Assembly (NCBI RefSeq): GCF_029537395.1
Contig: NZ_CP120677.1
Location: forward strand, 1,178,001-1,242,000
Direction of reading: 5' to 3'
Length of the DNA: 64,000 nt
DNA from: Tissierella sp. Yu-01
Lineage (GTDB): Bacteria > Bacillota > Clostridia > Tissierellales > Tissierellaceae
The notes beneath the pieces are model-generated. The model saw only the letters and a program-made list of their open reading frames with translations. It had not been told where the DNA came from and ran no database searches. This document shows, piece by piece, positions 47,666 to 57,081 of the stretch. Position numbers and translations under genes: made by a program. Position 1 is the first letter of the stretch. Each line of letters opens with the position of its first letter.

Positions 47666-49310
47666 TAATAGACTTTAATCTCTTCATAACGTTGTTATCT
47701 TTAGCAAAATACTCACTTAAAATTTTATATTCATTGTATAGTTTTTTATACACCTTAACATTTTCAGGTATTGGTTTGTAATATTCATCTTTTACTTTAC
47801 CCATTACTTTCGCTGCTTCAAAGATAGTATCATAGCCACCATTTTTCTTACCTGCTGCTACAGCTCCAAACATTGCAGCACCTAAGGCTGGCGTTTGATC
47901 TGAAGCTGATATTCTGATTTCTCTATTAGTTACATCAGCATAAATTTGCATCATCATCTTATTTTTCTCTGCAATGCCACCACAAGCATATAGTTCTTTA
48001 ATTGGAACACCTGCATTTTCAAAGGTTTCAATAATATAATTAGTTCCATATGCTGTTGCTTCTATTAGAGCTCTATACATTTCCTCAGGTTTAGTAGTAA
48101 GGCTAAATCCTAACATCAGTCCAGTTAAATCATAATCTACATAAGGTGTTCTGTTGCCATTCCACCAATCCAAGGCTAAAAGACCGCTTTCGCCAACATT
48201 TAACTTCTCAGCTTTCTCAGTTAATAATTGATGAATTCCTATATTTCTTTCCTTAGCTTCTTTAACATAAACTTCAGGAACAAAATTATCCACTAACCAT
48301 GAGAAGTGATCACCAACACATGCTTGCCCTGCTTCATAACCAAAGAATCCAGGTAATACACCATCCTCTACTACACCAGCAATTCCTGGTATAATCTCCT
48401 CTGTCTCCCCTAGCAATATATGACATGTGGATGTTCCCATAATCATCAACAGTTTTCCTGGCTCACAAATCCCTATACCAGGTACACCAGAGTGAGCATC
48501 TATTATACTAATTCCTACAGCAGTTCCTTCTTTAAGACCTGTTCTCTTTGCCCACTCTTCATTTATCTCACCAGCTTTACCCCCAAGGGAATAAACATCT
48601 CCAGTTAGTTTTTCTTCTACAAAGTTTTCCATTTTGGGATCCAGTGCCTTAAAGAAATCTTTAGAAGGGTATCCTTGTGACTTATTCCAAGTTCCCTTAT
48701 AACCTGCATGACAACTTGATCTTTTAATACTTCCAGTAAGAACTAGGTTTATCCAATCAGCTGCTTCCATAAATGAATAGGTCATATCATATATTACAGG
48801 AGCCTCATTTAATATCTGCAATACCTTTGGAACCAGCCACTCTGAAGAAATCTTTCCACCATATTTCTTAAGGAATTCCTCGTTTCTTTCCTTAGCTGTA
48901 TCAGTAACAAATTGGGATTCTTCCTCCGCAGCATGATGTTTCCATAGTTTCACATAAGCATGCGGTTCTTTTTTCAATTCTTCGCGGAAACATAAAGGAG
49001 TTCCATCATTATCAATAGGTAAAATAGTACAGGCCGTAAAATCTGTTGATAATCCAATTATATCTTCATTGGATACTCCTGATTCCTTTATTACTGCAGG
49101 TATAGTTTCTTCTAATACATCTAAATAATCTTTAGGATGCTGAAGGGCAAAGTCATGAGGAAGTCTTGTTTTTCCATCAGGTAAATATTCCACCATTACT
49201 CCATGTGTATATTCTTTTGTAGCTTGAGCAATTATATTACCTGTTTCAACCTCAACTAATACCGCTCTGCCTGATTGTGTACCAAAGTCTAAGCCTATAG
49301 AGTATTTCAT
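47652..49310 (-). CDS. FGGY-family carbohydrate kinase, ribulokinase-like
   Basis: 552 residues from ATG 49308-49310; a TTG at 49319 is an alternative. The N-terminus [20 protein letters not shown] and the phrases [30 protein letters not shown] and [10 protein letters not shown] are those of AraB-type ribulokinases, which phosphorylate 2-ketopentoses at O5. The nucleotide-binding ACGGIAEKN and the [13 protein letters not shown] stretch are in place. It is the last gene of an operon with two RpiB-family isomerases, which could convert a ribulose 5-phosphate to ribose 5-phosphate. Which pentulose or other ketose is used remains open; L-ribulose is less likely without araA and araD nearby. Confidence 0.85.
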   Translation of the reverse strand: MKYSIGLDFGTQSGRAVLVEVETGNIIAQATKEYTHGVMVEYLPDGKTRLPHDFALQHPKDYLDVLEETIPAVIKESGVSNEDIIGLSTDFTACTILPIDNDGTPLCFREELKKEPHAYVKLWKHHAAEEESQFVTDTAKERNEEFLKKYGGKISSEWLVPKVLQILNEAPVIYDMTYSFMEAADWINLVLTGSIKRSSCHAGYKGTWNKSQGYPSKDFFKALDPKMENFVEEKLTGDVYSLGGKAGEINEEWAKRTGLKEGTAVGISIIDAHSGVPGIGICEPGKLLMIMGTSTCHILLGETEEIIPGIAGVVEDGVLPGFFGYEAGQACVGDHFSWLVDNFVPEVYVKEAKERNIGIHQLLTEKAEKLNVGESGLLALDWWNGNRTPYVDYDLTGLMLGFSLTTKPEEMYRALIEATAYGTNYIIETFENAGVPIKELYACGGIAEKNKMMMQIYADVTNREIRISASDQTPALGAAMFGAVAAGKKNGGYDTIFEAAKVMGKVKDEYYKPIPENVKVYKKLYNEYKILSEYFAKDNNVMKRLKSIKKSH

Positions 49311-49325
49311 ATTTATCAACCTGCC

Positions 49326-49805
49326 TTATTTATATAATTCTTCTTCCTTTTTATCTATCTCTTCTAAGCATTTTGTTAAATACTCTTTTGTTTCAGTTGG
49401 AAGTCCTTCAGCAAATTCAGTATCTAGGAATGTATCTACCATAATAATTCCAATCTCAGGGGTTACGAAGTTACCTCCCAAAGCCAATATATTGGCATTA
49501 TTAATAATTCGGGCTTGTTGTGCCTCATAAATATTGTCACAAACAGCTGCATATACTCCAGGTATTTTATTTGCTGTGATACCTACTCCCATACCACTTC
49601 CACAGAATATAATTCCCCTTTCAAAACTTCCATCGGATACTTCTTTACCTACATTGAATCCAACATCGAAGTAATGTGATGGATTATTTATATCCTGTGT
49701 TCCTATATCTACAACTTCATATCCTCTAATTTCAAGGTGTTTTTTGACAGCTTCTTTTAGTTTGAAACCACTACCATCTGCGCCAACTATTATCTTTTTA
49801 CTCAT
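49326..49805 (-). CDS. rpiB: RpiB/LacAB-family sugar-phosphate isomerase with catalytic cysteine
   Basis: 159 residues, standard for RpiB. The motif GIIFCGSGMGVGITANKIPG keeps the cysteine that acts as base in ribose-5-phosphate isomerase B, and CDNIYEAQQARIINNANILA follows with the conserved asparagine-rich turn. It would interconvert aldose and ketose phosphates such as ribose 5-phosphate and ribulose 5-phosphate. It lies 15 bases before the kinase gene and 24 bases after a second family member, with no terminators between them. Confidence 0.85.
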   Translation of the reverse strand: MSKKIIVGADGSGFKLKEAVKKHLEIRGYEVVDIGTQDINNPSHYFDVGFNVGKEVSDGSFERGIIFCGSGMGVGITANKIPGVYAAVCDNIYEAQQARIINNANILALGGNFVTPEIGIIMVDTFLDTEFAEGLPTETKEYLTKCLEEIDKKEEELYK

Positions 49806-49829
49806 AATACCACCCCTATTTTATTTTAT

Positions 49830-50282
49830 TTATTTAGCACTACCATCCATTAAGTTTAACTTATGAACACATCTTAATGTCTTTTCATCAGTGAATCCCT
49901 TTGCAGGCAAAAATGCTTGAATTAAGTCCCATGCTAACCATTCACCAACAACTTGCCCACCAATGCACATAACTTGTACATGGTCATGCTCTACAGCTTG
50001 ATGTGCACATTGAATATCATGAATGATTGATGCACGAATCCCTGGTATCTTGTTACAAGCTATAGATGCACCTACACCAGTTCCGGCGAACATAATAGCT
50101 CTTTCAGCTTCCCCTGTTAACACAGGTTGACATAACATTTGAGCTGCATCTGGAAAATCCATATCATCATCTGGATTATTTAAACCAAAATCTATTATTT
50201 CATATCCTGCTTCTATAAGCTTCTCTACCATAGCTGCCTTTAGACTATAACCAGCCTTATCACATACAACTGCAATTTTCAT
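49830..50282 (-). CDS. RpiB/LacAB-family isomerase paralogue lacking the catalytic cysteine
   Basis: 150 residues. It has the family core AIMFAGTGVGASIACNKIPG, but the position of the RpiB cysteine is alanine (FAGTG instead of FCGTG). The phosphate-side region HDIQCAHQAVEHDHVQVMC is also histidine-rich and differs from its neighbour. It may be an isomerase for another sugar phosphate, in the manner of LacA/LacB or tetrose-phosphate isomerases, or a partner subunit of the adjacent RpiB. It lies directly downstream of the transporter ATPase genes. Confidence 0.75.
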   Translation of the reverse strand: MKIAVVCDKAGYSLKAAMVEKLIEAGYEIIDFGLNNPDDDMDFPDAAQMLCQPVLTGEAERAIMFAGTGVGASIACNKIPGIRASIIHDIQCAHQAVEHDHVQVMCIGGQVVGEWLAWDLIQAFLPAKGFTDEKTLRCVHKLNLMDGSAK

Positions 50283-50304
50283 TCAAAATCACTCCTTAAT
50301 ATAA

Positions 50305-51030
50305 TTAATCCCTTTTCACTTTACCTAGATATGCTTCTTTAACTCTTACGTCATCTAAAAGTTCACTTGCTTTACCCTCTAGAACTATATTACCTCTTTC
50401 CATTACATATCCTCTGTTAGCAATTGATAAAGCACGCTTTGCATTTTGTTCAACTAATAAAACTGGAGTTCCCAGTTTATTTATTTCTTTAATCTTTTCA
50501 AATAGTTCATCAATTATAATAGGTGCAAGTCCCATGGATGGCTCGTCTAACAATAGTATTTTAGGTCTACCCATAATCGCTCTTCCTAATACAAGCATCT
50601 GTTGTTCTCCACCACTCATACTCCAAGCAGATTGCTTTCTTCTTTCAAGTAATCTGGGGAAAATAGCAAATACCTTTTCCATATCCGCTTGTACTTCTTT
50701 GATAGGGGCATTCATTCCTCCCCAGGCAACACTACCTAAGGTTAAGTTTTGCTCAACAGTTAATCCCGGAAAAACATGTCGTCCTTCTGGAACTTGGAGA
50801 ATACCTTTTTGAGCAATTTTATGTTGTTCATACTTTGTTAGCTCTTCATCATTAAATTTTATAGAGCCTTTTATTTTAACATGTCCTGATATTGCATTAA
50901 GGGTTGTTGTCTTTCCAGCACCGTTGCTACCAATTAATGCAACTATCTCATCACCTCTTACTTCCAAATTTATGCTGTGAAGAGCTTCAATCGGACCATA
51001 ATTCGCAATTAAATTTTCAATTTTAAGCAT
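50305..51030 (-). CDS. livF: LivF-type ABC transporter ATPase
   Basis: 241 residues with Walker A IGSNGAGKTTT near residue 35, signature SMSGGEQQMLVLGRA, and Walker B ILLLDEPSMGLAPIII. The arrangement and the phrase QVPEGRHVFPGLTVEQNL are typical of LivF in branched-chain amino-acid (HAAT) importers. It pairs with the LivG-type ATPase whose gene ends four bases upstream. Despite the family name, the operon encodes sugar enzymes, so the cargo may be a sugar or polyol. Confidence 0.92.
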   Translation of the reverse strand: MLKIENLIANYGPIEALHSINLEVRGDEIVALIGSNGAGKTTTLNAISGHVKIKGSIKFNDEELTKYEQHKIAQKGILQVPEGRHVFPGLTVEQNLTLGSVAWGGMNAPIKEVQADMEKVFAIFPRLLERRKQSAWSMSGGEQQMLVLGRAIMGRPKILLLDEPSMGLAPIIIDELFEKIKEINKLGTPVLLVEQNAKRALSIANRGYVMERGNIVLEGKASELLDDVRVKEAYLGKVKRD

Positions 51031-51033
51031 AAA

Positions 51034-51783
51034 TTAACCTCCTAAGTATGCTTTTATAACTTCTGGATTGTTTTGTATTTCCTCTGGAGTACCTAAGGCA
51101 ATTTGTTTTCCAAAGTTTAATACAGTTATTGTATCGCATATATTCATTACTAAATCCATTGAGTGCTCTATTAGTAGTACCGCAATATTCTTGTTTTTCG
51201 CAATATTAATTAAGTTTACAACATATTCTATTTCTTTATTATTTAGTCCAGCAGCTGGCTCGTCCAATAATAATACTATAGGGTCTGCTAGAATAGACCT
51301 TACTATTTCTAATAGTTTCTTTTGACCATAAGAAAGTTTTGAAGTTTCCTCATTAATATCTATTTCACTTAAATTAGCAGCATTTAAAAGTTCATCTAAA
51401 AGTTCATCTCGTTTGTCATACATTTTAGATTTTCTTTTCTTGGCTAAGTCCATTCCTACAACAATATTGGTTTTTATATCACAGTTTTCCAACAAACGTG
51501 GATGTTGGAATGTCCTTAAAATTCCCTTTTTAGAAATTGCATGAATCTTATTGTTAGTTATATCTGAACCCAATAGGGTAATTTTCCCATTATTAATTTT
51601 ATAAATTCCACATATTAAATTTAGTAATGTAGTCTTCCCAGCACCATTCGGACCAATTAGACCAAATACTTCTCCTGGATACATTGGAAACGAGATGTTT
51701 TCAGCTGCAACAACACCACCAAAATTTTTACTAACATTACTTAGTTCCAATACGGCTTTGTTGTTTTTTTCTAAGCTTTGCAT
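51034..51783 (-). CDS. livG: LivG-type ABC transporter ATPase
   Basis: 249 residues with Walker A IGPNGAGKTTLLN near residue 41, signature LSYGQKKLLEIVRS and Walker B VLLLDEPAAGLNNKE, which is diagnostic of LivG. The start overlaps the 3' end of the LivM-type permease gene by 47 bases. The GGGAGGAGG site is about 11 bases from the ATG, so coupling rather than a perfect site may drive translation. Confidence 0.9.
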   Translation of the reverse strand: MQSLEKNNKAVLELSNVSKNFGGVVAAENISFPMYPGEVFGLIGPNGAGKTTLLNLICGIYKINNGKITLLGSDITNNKIHAISKKGILRTFQHPRLLENCDIKTNIVVGMDLAKKRKSKMYDKRDELLDELLNAANLSEIDINEETSKLSYGQKKLLEIVRSILADPIVLLLDEPAAGLNNKEIEYVVNLINIAKNKNIAVLLIEHSMDLVMNICDTITVLNFGKQIALGTPEEIQNNPEVIKAYLGG

Positions 51784-52723
51784 AAAACGCCTTACCTCCT
51801 CCCAATATTCCTTCAGGTTGGAAAATCATCATAATCATTATTCCAGCACCGAATATTAAAAGCATATAATTTTCAAGTGGACGTAACAACTCTTGCAATA
51901 AAGTAATGCCAACTCCACCTATTAAAGCACCTGCTGGACTTATTGTACCACCAAGCATAATCATAACTAGATATAAAGTAGATTGATTGTATGTGAAAGT
52001 CGAACTACTTAAATAGCCTGACATACTTGCATATAATGCCCCAGCTAGTCCACACAATGCGCCAGAAATTGCAAAGGATATGCTTTTGGTTAATAAGCTA
52101 TTAATTCCTAGACAATTTGCAGCTAATTCATTATCTCTTATTGCCATAAAGGATCTACCAAGAGATGATTTGTATAATATATTCATTAAAATACTTACTA
52201 TTATTATTACACCTAATATCAAGTAGAAATATTCAGCTTCTGTTCTGAATTTAAATCCTAGTAAGCTATAGGTTGGAATTCCAGAGAATCCCATAGCTCC
52301 ACCTGTAACAGGAGTCCAATTTAAAAACAAACTATTTAATATCACCATTAAACCAATGGTTGAAAATGTAAAGTAAAATTCACGTAGCCTAAAAAGCGCA
52401 AAACCTATTATGAAGGCAAATAAAGCTGTAGCTAATATACTCACTAATGTAGCTGCAATAGGAGAAAATTCAAATTTAGTAGTTAAGTTTGCAGTTACAT
52501 AAGCCCCTACACCCCATAAACCAGCTTGAGCAAATGAATTTTGGCCGCACATTCCTAACAAAACATATACACTTAAAACGACTAAATAAGTTATCATTGA
52601 CATATTAACAACACGGATCATATAATTGGAAGTTGCAATATATGGTATATTCAATACTAAAGCAGCAATTAATACACCAACAGCAATTAGTACAATATTT
52701 TTCTTCGTTAATTTATTTTTCAT
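51737..52723 (-). CDS. livM: LivM-type ABC transporter permease
   Basis: 328 residues from ATG 52721-52723, six bases from AGGGTG; the frame extends upstream to 52762 without a better site. About nine membrane segments are seen, with the family loop FMAIRDNELAANCLGINSLL near residue 205, the conserved LivM interface with the ATPase. It forms the pore together with the LivH-type protein. Its last codons overlap the LivG gene. Confidence 0.88.
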   Translation of the reverse strand: MKNKLTKKNIVLIAVGVLIAALVLNIPYIATSNYMIRVVNMSMITYLVVLSVYVLLGMCGQNSFAQAGLWGVGAYVTANLTTKFEFSPIAATLVSILATALFAFIIGFALFRLREFYFTFSTIGLMVILNSLFLNWTPVTGGAMGFSGIPTYSLLGFKFRTEAEYFYLILGVIIIVSILMNILYKSSLGRSFMAIRDNELAANCLGINSLLTKSISFAISGALCGLAGALYASMSGYLSSSTFTYNQSTLYLVMIMLGGTISPAGALIGGVGITLLQELLRPLENYMLLIFGAGIMIMMIFQPEGILGGGKAFYAKLRKKQQSRIGTK

Positions 52724-52733
52724 ATTCATCACC

Positions 52734-53603
52734 CTACGCCTTCTCTTGAATCTTTCCACCAAATAATCCTTGCGGTCTAAATATTAGAACTAAAATCAAT
52801 ACTACATATATTAGAGCCAACTGGTATGTTGATGATATATAAGTACCTCCAAATGCTTCAACTAATCCTACGATTATTCCTCCTATAATAGCTCCAGGAA
52901 TGCTGCCGAATCCACCGATTACAATAGCTGCAAAAGCTTTAACACTAGAGGTAGTACCAACACCAGTCGTAATAAAGAATATTGGTGTCATTAGAGTACC
53001 TGCAATACCTGCAATTGCAATACTCAAGAAAAATGTCAACGCAACTGATTTCTTAACAGATATTCCTACTAATGAAGCCATATACTGATCTTGTGCAGTC
53101 GCCTGCATAATGCTTCCGATTCTAGTCTTTTCAAGTAAGAAGTAAATAAAAGCCATTAGAATTGCAGATACAATAATAATTGCTATATATTGTCCTTGTA
53201 GTACACTACTTCCTAACTTAACTGAACCAGGTATTAAACGGTCCATTGACAGGGGCACTGCTCCCCATATAATTCTCGCTCCTTCTTGTAATACGAATGC
53301 CGCTCCCATTGTACTTACAACAATTGCTTTAGATGGAGCATTTCTTAATGGCCAATAAGCAACTTTTTGAAATAAAATACCCATTAAACCCATTATAATT
53401 ATTGTAATAAACATTGATATAGCCATGGGTAACCCTATCTTTTGATTAAATTGATAACATACATAACCACTGAACATTAGGAAATTACCTTGAGCGAAGT
53501 TCATAACCCCAACAGTACGGAAGATAAGAACCATCCCCATAGCTACTAGTCCATAGACTATTCCTAGAGCTACTCCAGAAACTAGAAGTTGTAAATTATT
53601 CAT
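52734..53603 (-). CDS. livH: LivH-type ABC transporter permease
   Basis: 289 residues with about eight hydrophobic segments. The start SGVALGIVYGLVAMGMVLIF and the later GGFGSIPGAIIGGIIVG are LivH hallmarks. TAQDQYMASLVGISVKKSVA is the cytoplasmic ATPase-coupling loop. The gene lies 88 bases after the binding-protein stop, with an eight-base hairpin between, and 10 bases before livM. Confidence 0.9.
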   Translation of the reverse strand: MNNLQLLVSGVALGIVYGLVAMGMVLIFRTVGVMNFAQGNFLMFSGYVCYQFNQKIGLPMAISMFITIIIMGLMGILFQKVAYWPLRNAPSKAIVVSTMGAAFVLQEGARIIWGAVPLSMDRLIPGSVKLGSSVLQGQYIAIIIVSAILMAFIYFLLEKTRIGSIMQATAQDQYMASLVGISVKKSVALTFFLSIAIAGIAGTLMTPIFFITTGVGTTSSVKAFAAIVIGGFGSIPGAIIGGIIVGLVEAFGGTYISSTYQLALIYVVLILVLIFRPQGLFGGKIQEKA

Positions 53604-53640
53604 AAAAAATCCTCCATTTATAAATGAATCTAAAGATAAA

Positions 53641-53660
53641 GGCAGATTAATAAATCTGCC
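53641..53660 (-). other. Intercistronic hairpin between binding-protein and permease genes
   Basis: GGCAGATT (53641-53648) pairs with AATCTGCC (53653-53660) over a four-base loop. A hairpin in this place commonly raises the relative abundance of binding-protein mRNA. Confidence 0.5.
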
Positions 53661-53691
53661 AATATCAAAGAACTAAAATCTAACTATCTAA

Positions 53692-54864
53692 TTATTTATT
53701 AGGTACTACGTTGATAACATCTATTACCTTTTTACCACCATTATTGTCATTTTGTACTAGCATAGCACTTGTTCCACTACCGCCTTCAGTAGTTACTGTA
53801 TAATCTGTTACTGCACCATCGAAGTTTTCAATAGTTAAGAAAGCATCTCTTACTTCTGTACGATCTGTACTTCCAGCTTTCTCAACAGCTTCAGCTATTA
53901 AGTAAACATGGTCATATACTAAAGCTCCAGCTGCATCAGCAACTACACCTGTTTTATCAAAGTAAGCTTGTGTATACGCTGCTCCTCTTTCTCTAGGAGT
54001 TTCAGGTGTATAGTGTGTAGCTGAGTAAATTCCTTCCATAACTTCTGCTCCAGCTAATTCTAGCATTTGTGCTGAAGAATATGCATTTGAACCAATAACT
54101 ATTGCATCAAGACCTAATTGTTTATATTGAGTCATTAGTAGAGCACCCTCTACTGCATTACCTGCTGAGAATATTGCATCAACACCAGCTTCTTGGATTT
54201 GTACTAAATGTGATGTAAAGTCCTGTGTTCCTTCGTTATATGATAATTCTAACTTTGGAGTTATACCATATTCACCTAATGTAGCTTTAGTTACTTCAGC
54301 TTGTCCAACGCTTGCTGCATCTGTTGCATTTAAAATAGCCCAGTTTTTTACGCCCAATTCTTCTACAGCATATCTTATCCCTGCTGTTACTTGAACACTA
54401 TCAGCTGTACGCATTTGGAAATGCCAAGGGTTGTTTAAATATCCAAGCTTATCATTACTTCCTTGAGCTGTAGTTAATATTTCAGCTCTCTCTGCAGCTG
54501 AGTTAACTGCAAGATTTAAAGTTGAATATCCTGATCCTATTATTCCTACAATACCATCATTGGAAGCTAGTTTGTTGTATGCATTAATAGCACCTTCATC
54601 TGTACCTAGGTCATCTTCTATAATTACCTCAATTTTCTTACCTAGTACCCCGCCTGCTTCATTGATTTCTTCAACTGCAATTTCAGCTGAATGCTTAGCA
54701 TATTCACCTTGAGTTGCATAACCACCAGTTAACGACGCTAACATACCTATATAAATAACATCTTCTTCATTTGAAGAATTACCTGAGCTTGTTGGTTCTG
54801 ATGTACAACCAACTAATCCTACCACTAAAACTAGTGCTAATAAAAGAGCAGTAAGTTTTTTCAT
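53692..54864 (-). CDS. Branched-chain-amino-acid-type (LivK) substrate-binding lipoprotein
   Basis: 390 residues with a lipoprotein signal (MKKLT, hydrophobic core, VGCTS lipobox with cysteine 20). The mature fold is of the Peripla_BP_6 family: IYIGMLASLTGGYATQGEYA, VEEINEAGGVLGKKIEVI and the central IGSGYSTLNLAVNSAAE. Members bind amino acids, amides, short acids and occasionally sugars or polyols. It is the first gene of an operon that ends in pentulose kinase and isomerases, which argues for a sugar-like ligand here. A LacI-type operator covers its promoter. Confidence 0.9.
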   Translation of the reverse strand: MKKLTALLLALVLVVGLVGCTSEPTSSGNSSNEEDVIYIGMLASLTGGYATQGEYAKHSAEIAVEEINEAGGVLGKKIEVIIEDDLGTDEGAINAYNKLASNDGIVGIIGSGYSTLNLAVNSAAERAEILTTAQGSNDKLGYLNNPWHFQMRTADSVQVTAGIRYAVEELGVKNWAILNATDAASVGQAEVTKATLGEYGITPKLELSYNEGTQDFTSHLVQIQEAGVDAIFSAGNAVEGALLMTQYKQLGLDAIVIGSNAYSSAQMLELAGAEVMEGIYSATHYTPETPRERGAAYTQAYFDKTGVVADAAGALVYDHVYLIAEAVEKAGSTDRTEVRDAFLTIENFDGAVTDYTVTTEGGSGTSAMLVQNDNNGGKKVIDVINVVPNK

Positions 54865-54904
54865 TTTGTTCCTCCTTAATTTTGATAAAATATGTACACA
54901 TTAA

Positions 54905-54955
54905 TGTATACGTTTACATTAATTATATGATAACTTAGATTTATACTGGTGTCAA
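54905..54955 (-). promoter_or_regulatory. Promoter and operator of the LIV-type transporter/kinase operon
   Basis: On the minus strand TTGACA (54950-54955) and TATCAT (54927-54932) are 17 bases apart. The palindrome TGTATACGTTTACA (54905-54918), with a central CG, lies over the start of transcription and matches 13 of 14 cre/LacI positions, so binding should block initiation. Confidence 0.65.
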
Positions 54956-55055
54956 TATGATTTATTAATTAAGTTTTTAACAATCAAATGGGTAAATTAT
55001 GCAATTTGCAGTTAAATATTGCTATTGCATAATTTTCTGTGTTTTGTATAATCAA

Positions 55056-55073
55056 AGTGTAATCGATTGCACT
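55056..55073. promoter_or_regulatory. 18-base LacI-type operator palindrome
   Basis: AGTG-T-AATCGATT-G-CACT is an inverted repeat, perfect except for the T/G positions 5 and 14, with a central CG. It lies in the divergent region between the transporter operon and its LacI-type regulator, upstream of the regulator's promoter, so it suits autoregulation or joint control by looping. Confidence 0.55.
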
Positions 55074-55107
55074 AATCTCTATGAATCTTAATTTATTGGT
55101 AAAATTG

Positions 55108-55116
55108 TGTTATAAT
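55108..55116 (+). promoter_or_regulatory. Extended -10 of the lacI-type gene
   Basis: TGTTATAAT is a perfect extended -10 element 31 bases before the ATG at 55147. The -35 is poor. Confidence 0.45.
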
Positions 55117-55146
55117 ATTTAATAAAAAATGGTAAAGGGGAACATT

Positions 55147-56166
55147 ATGGGAAACGTAACAATGAAGGAAATCGCTAGAAGAGCTAATGTTTCAACTGCA
55201 ACTGTTTCAAGAGTCATAAATAATAAAGGACCTATTAGTGAAATTACTAAATCTAAGGTGTTAGCAGCTATAGAAACTTTAGAATATCATCCAAACCTAG
55301 TGGCTCGAAGCTTAAAAAATAGCACTACTCATACAATATCACTTGTAGTATCAGATATATCAAATGCTTATTTTGCTAAGTTGTCATTAGCCGTGGAACA
55401 GGTTATTCATCCAAAAGGCTATACACTTATAGTATGTAGCACTGGAGATAGCCCAGAAAAAGAAGCGGGAGACCTAAAAAACTTACTGGAAAAAAAGGTA
55501 GATGGTATTATTCTAAATACTACAGGGGGAAATAATGAATATATATCTGCTTTAAGCAGAAAAGCTCCTTTAGTATTATGTAATAGAAAGATAGACAATT
55601 TTGATATTAACTGTGATTTCATCGATAATGATAATTATACTGCAAGCTATAAACTTACTTCAAATTTAATTGAACAAGGTCACAAAAAAATAGGTATTGT
55701 TAACGGCCCTATGATTGTAAGTTCTGCCCAAGAAAGATTTGAAGGGTTTAAAGATGCAATGAATAAAATTAGTATCAATATCACTCAAGATTATGAATAT
55801 TATTTTGATGCTCGTTATGATGAACAATCTGGGTATGAAGTAGCTAAGAAAGTTGCAAGTTTAGAAAATAAGCCTACAGCTTTAGTTATTATGAATGGTC
55901 CAATGACAATTGGGGCACTACGTTATTTCAGATCACAGAATATAAGAATACCTGAAGATATTTCTATTGTAAGTGCAACAGATATTATTAATCAGGACCT
56001 TTTTTATATAGAGTTAAATGCGGCTATAATGGACCCATGGATTATAGGAAAAAGGGCTGCTGAAATGCTAATTGAAAGAATTGAACAAGATAATAAAATT
56101 CCAAATAGAGAAGTGAGATTTTATCCTGAAATAAGGATTGGAAATAGTACAAAAATCATTGGGTAA
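55147..56166 (+). CDS. LacI-family transcriptional regulator
   Basis: 339 residues from ATG 55147, which has AAAGGGG six bases upstream; an earlier in-frame ATG at 55129 has no site. The DNA-binding domain reads VTMKEIARRANVSTATVSRVIN and the hinge ARSLKNSTTHTISLVV, followed by a sugar-sensing domain. It is divergent from the LIV-type transporter operon, and palindromic operators at 54905-54918 and 55056-55073 lie between them. It is therefore the likely local repressor, responding to the imported sugar or its phosphate. Confidence 0.9.
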   Translation: MGNVTMKEIARRANVSTATVSRVINNKGPISEITKSKVLAAIETLEYHPNLVARSLKNSTTHTISLVVSDISNAYFAKLSLAVEQVIHPKGYTLIVCSTGDSPEKEAGDLKNLLEKKVDGIILNTTGGNNEYISALSRKAPLVLCNRKIDNFDINCDFIDNDNYTASYKLTSNLIEQGHKKIGIVNGPMIVSSAQERFEGFKDAMNKISINITQDYEYYFDARYDEQSGYEVAKKVASLENKPTALVIMNGPMTIGALRYFRSQNIRIPEDISIVSATDIINQDLFYIELNAAIMDPWIIGKRAAEMLIERIEQDNKIPNREVRFYPEIRIGNSTKIIG

Positions 56167-56180
56167 CCCCAATGATTTTT
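56151..56180. terminator. Bidirectional terminator between lacI-type gene and dpaA
   Basis: AAAAATCATTGGG (56151-56163) pairs with CCCAATGATTTTT (56168-56180). It includes the last codons of both converging genes. Confidence 0.85.
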
Positions 56181-57045
56181 ACTTTTCAAGTTCATCTAAG
56201 ATATTATAAACTGTATCTTTTATTATTCTTGCGGCTGTAACTGGTGCAACCTTTCCTGGTAAGCCCTTTGCACTAATTACCTTCAAGCCTAATTCTTTCG
56301 CAACTTCTAAATCAATTCCTCCTGGGGAAGAAGCTATATTGATTATTACAATATCCTTATTAACTCTACTTAATAAGTATTCATCTAGGATAACATGAGG
56401 GATAGTATTGAAAATAACATCTATATTTGAAAGATAATGTTCTAAGTCTTTTAGATGTACCGGCTTATATTTGAAGTTCTCAATCCATGCTAAGTCACCA
56501 TAATCCCTAGCTTCAACGTAAACATTTGCACCTAATCCATAAAGCATTCTCGATAGAGTCTTCCCTATTCTTCCATAGCCTAGGATCAATGCGTTTGAAC
56601 TGTGCAACGTAATATCCATGTTTTCCATAGCTACTTGAATGGCACCTTCAGCAGTTGGCACTGCATTTAAGGCCTGCATCTCTTCTCTATCAAAATAATC
56701 TATTGAGTTAAGACCCATATCCCTAGCCCTGTTCTGAAACTCATTGCTAATTTTACCTGCTGTAAATACTTGCTTTCTTGACAACAAATAAAGAATATCA
56801 TTTATTTGTATATTACCTGTGAAAAAAGGTGCATTAAGCATTTTACTATCTTCTGAAATAGGTAAAGGTCCTACTATAACATCTGAAGTAAATATAGACT
56901 CATGAAGCTTTTCTTGTTGATTGAGATATAGGTCTAGCTTATCAAATCCATAAACCTCTACCTCATTTCCGTCCATCTTAAGTAAATATGCTAATTCAAC
57001 GTTCCGTAGATCTCCTCCTAAAATGGTAAATTTGGTCTTTTTCAT
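56179..57045 (-). CDS. dpaA: Dipicolinate synthase subunit A
   Basis: 288 residues, the family's length. The N-terminal domain (FTILGGDLRNVELAYLL, then GPLPIS) and the C-terminal Rossmann domain (LILGYGRIGKTLSRMLYGLG near residue 152, and ASSPGGIDLEVAKELGL) are those of SpoVFA/DpaA. With DpaB it makes dipicolinic acid from dihydrodipicolinate in the mother cell for spore heat resistance. No dpaB is adjacent, which is unusual, since the two normally overlap. A sigma-K-type promoter precedes it, supporting late sporulation expression. The ATG follows GAGGAGG. Confidence 0.92.
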   Translation of the reverse strand: MKKTKFTILGGDLRNVELAYLLKMDGNEVEVYGFDKLDLYLNQQEKLHESIFTSDVIVGPLPISEDSKMLNAPFFTGNIQINDILYLLSRKQVFTAGKISNEFQNRARDMGLNSIDYFDREEMQALNAVPTAEGAIQVAMENMDITLHSSNALILGYGRIGKTLSRMLYGLGANVYVEARDYGDLAWIENFKYKPVHLKDLEHYLSNIDVIFNTIPHVILDEYLLSRVNKDIVIINIASSPGGIDLEVAKELGLKVISAKGLPGKVAPVTAARIIKDTVYNILDELEK

Positions 57046-57081
57046 AATCTACCTCCTCAATAGACAATATTCGCATTATTT

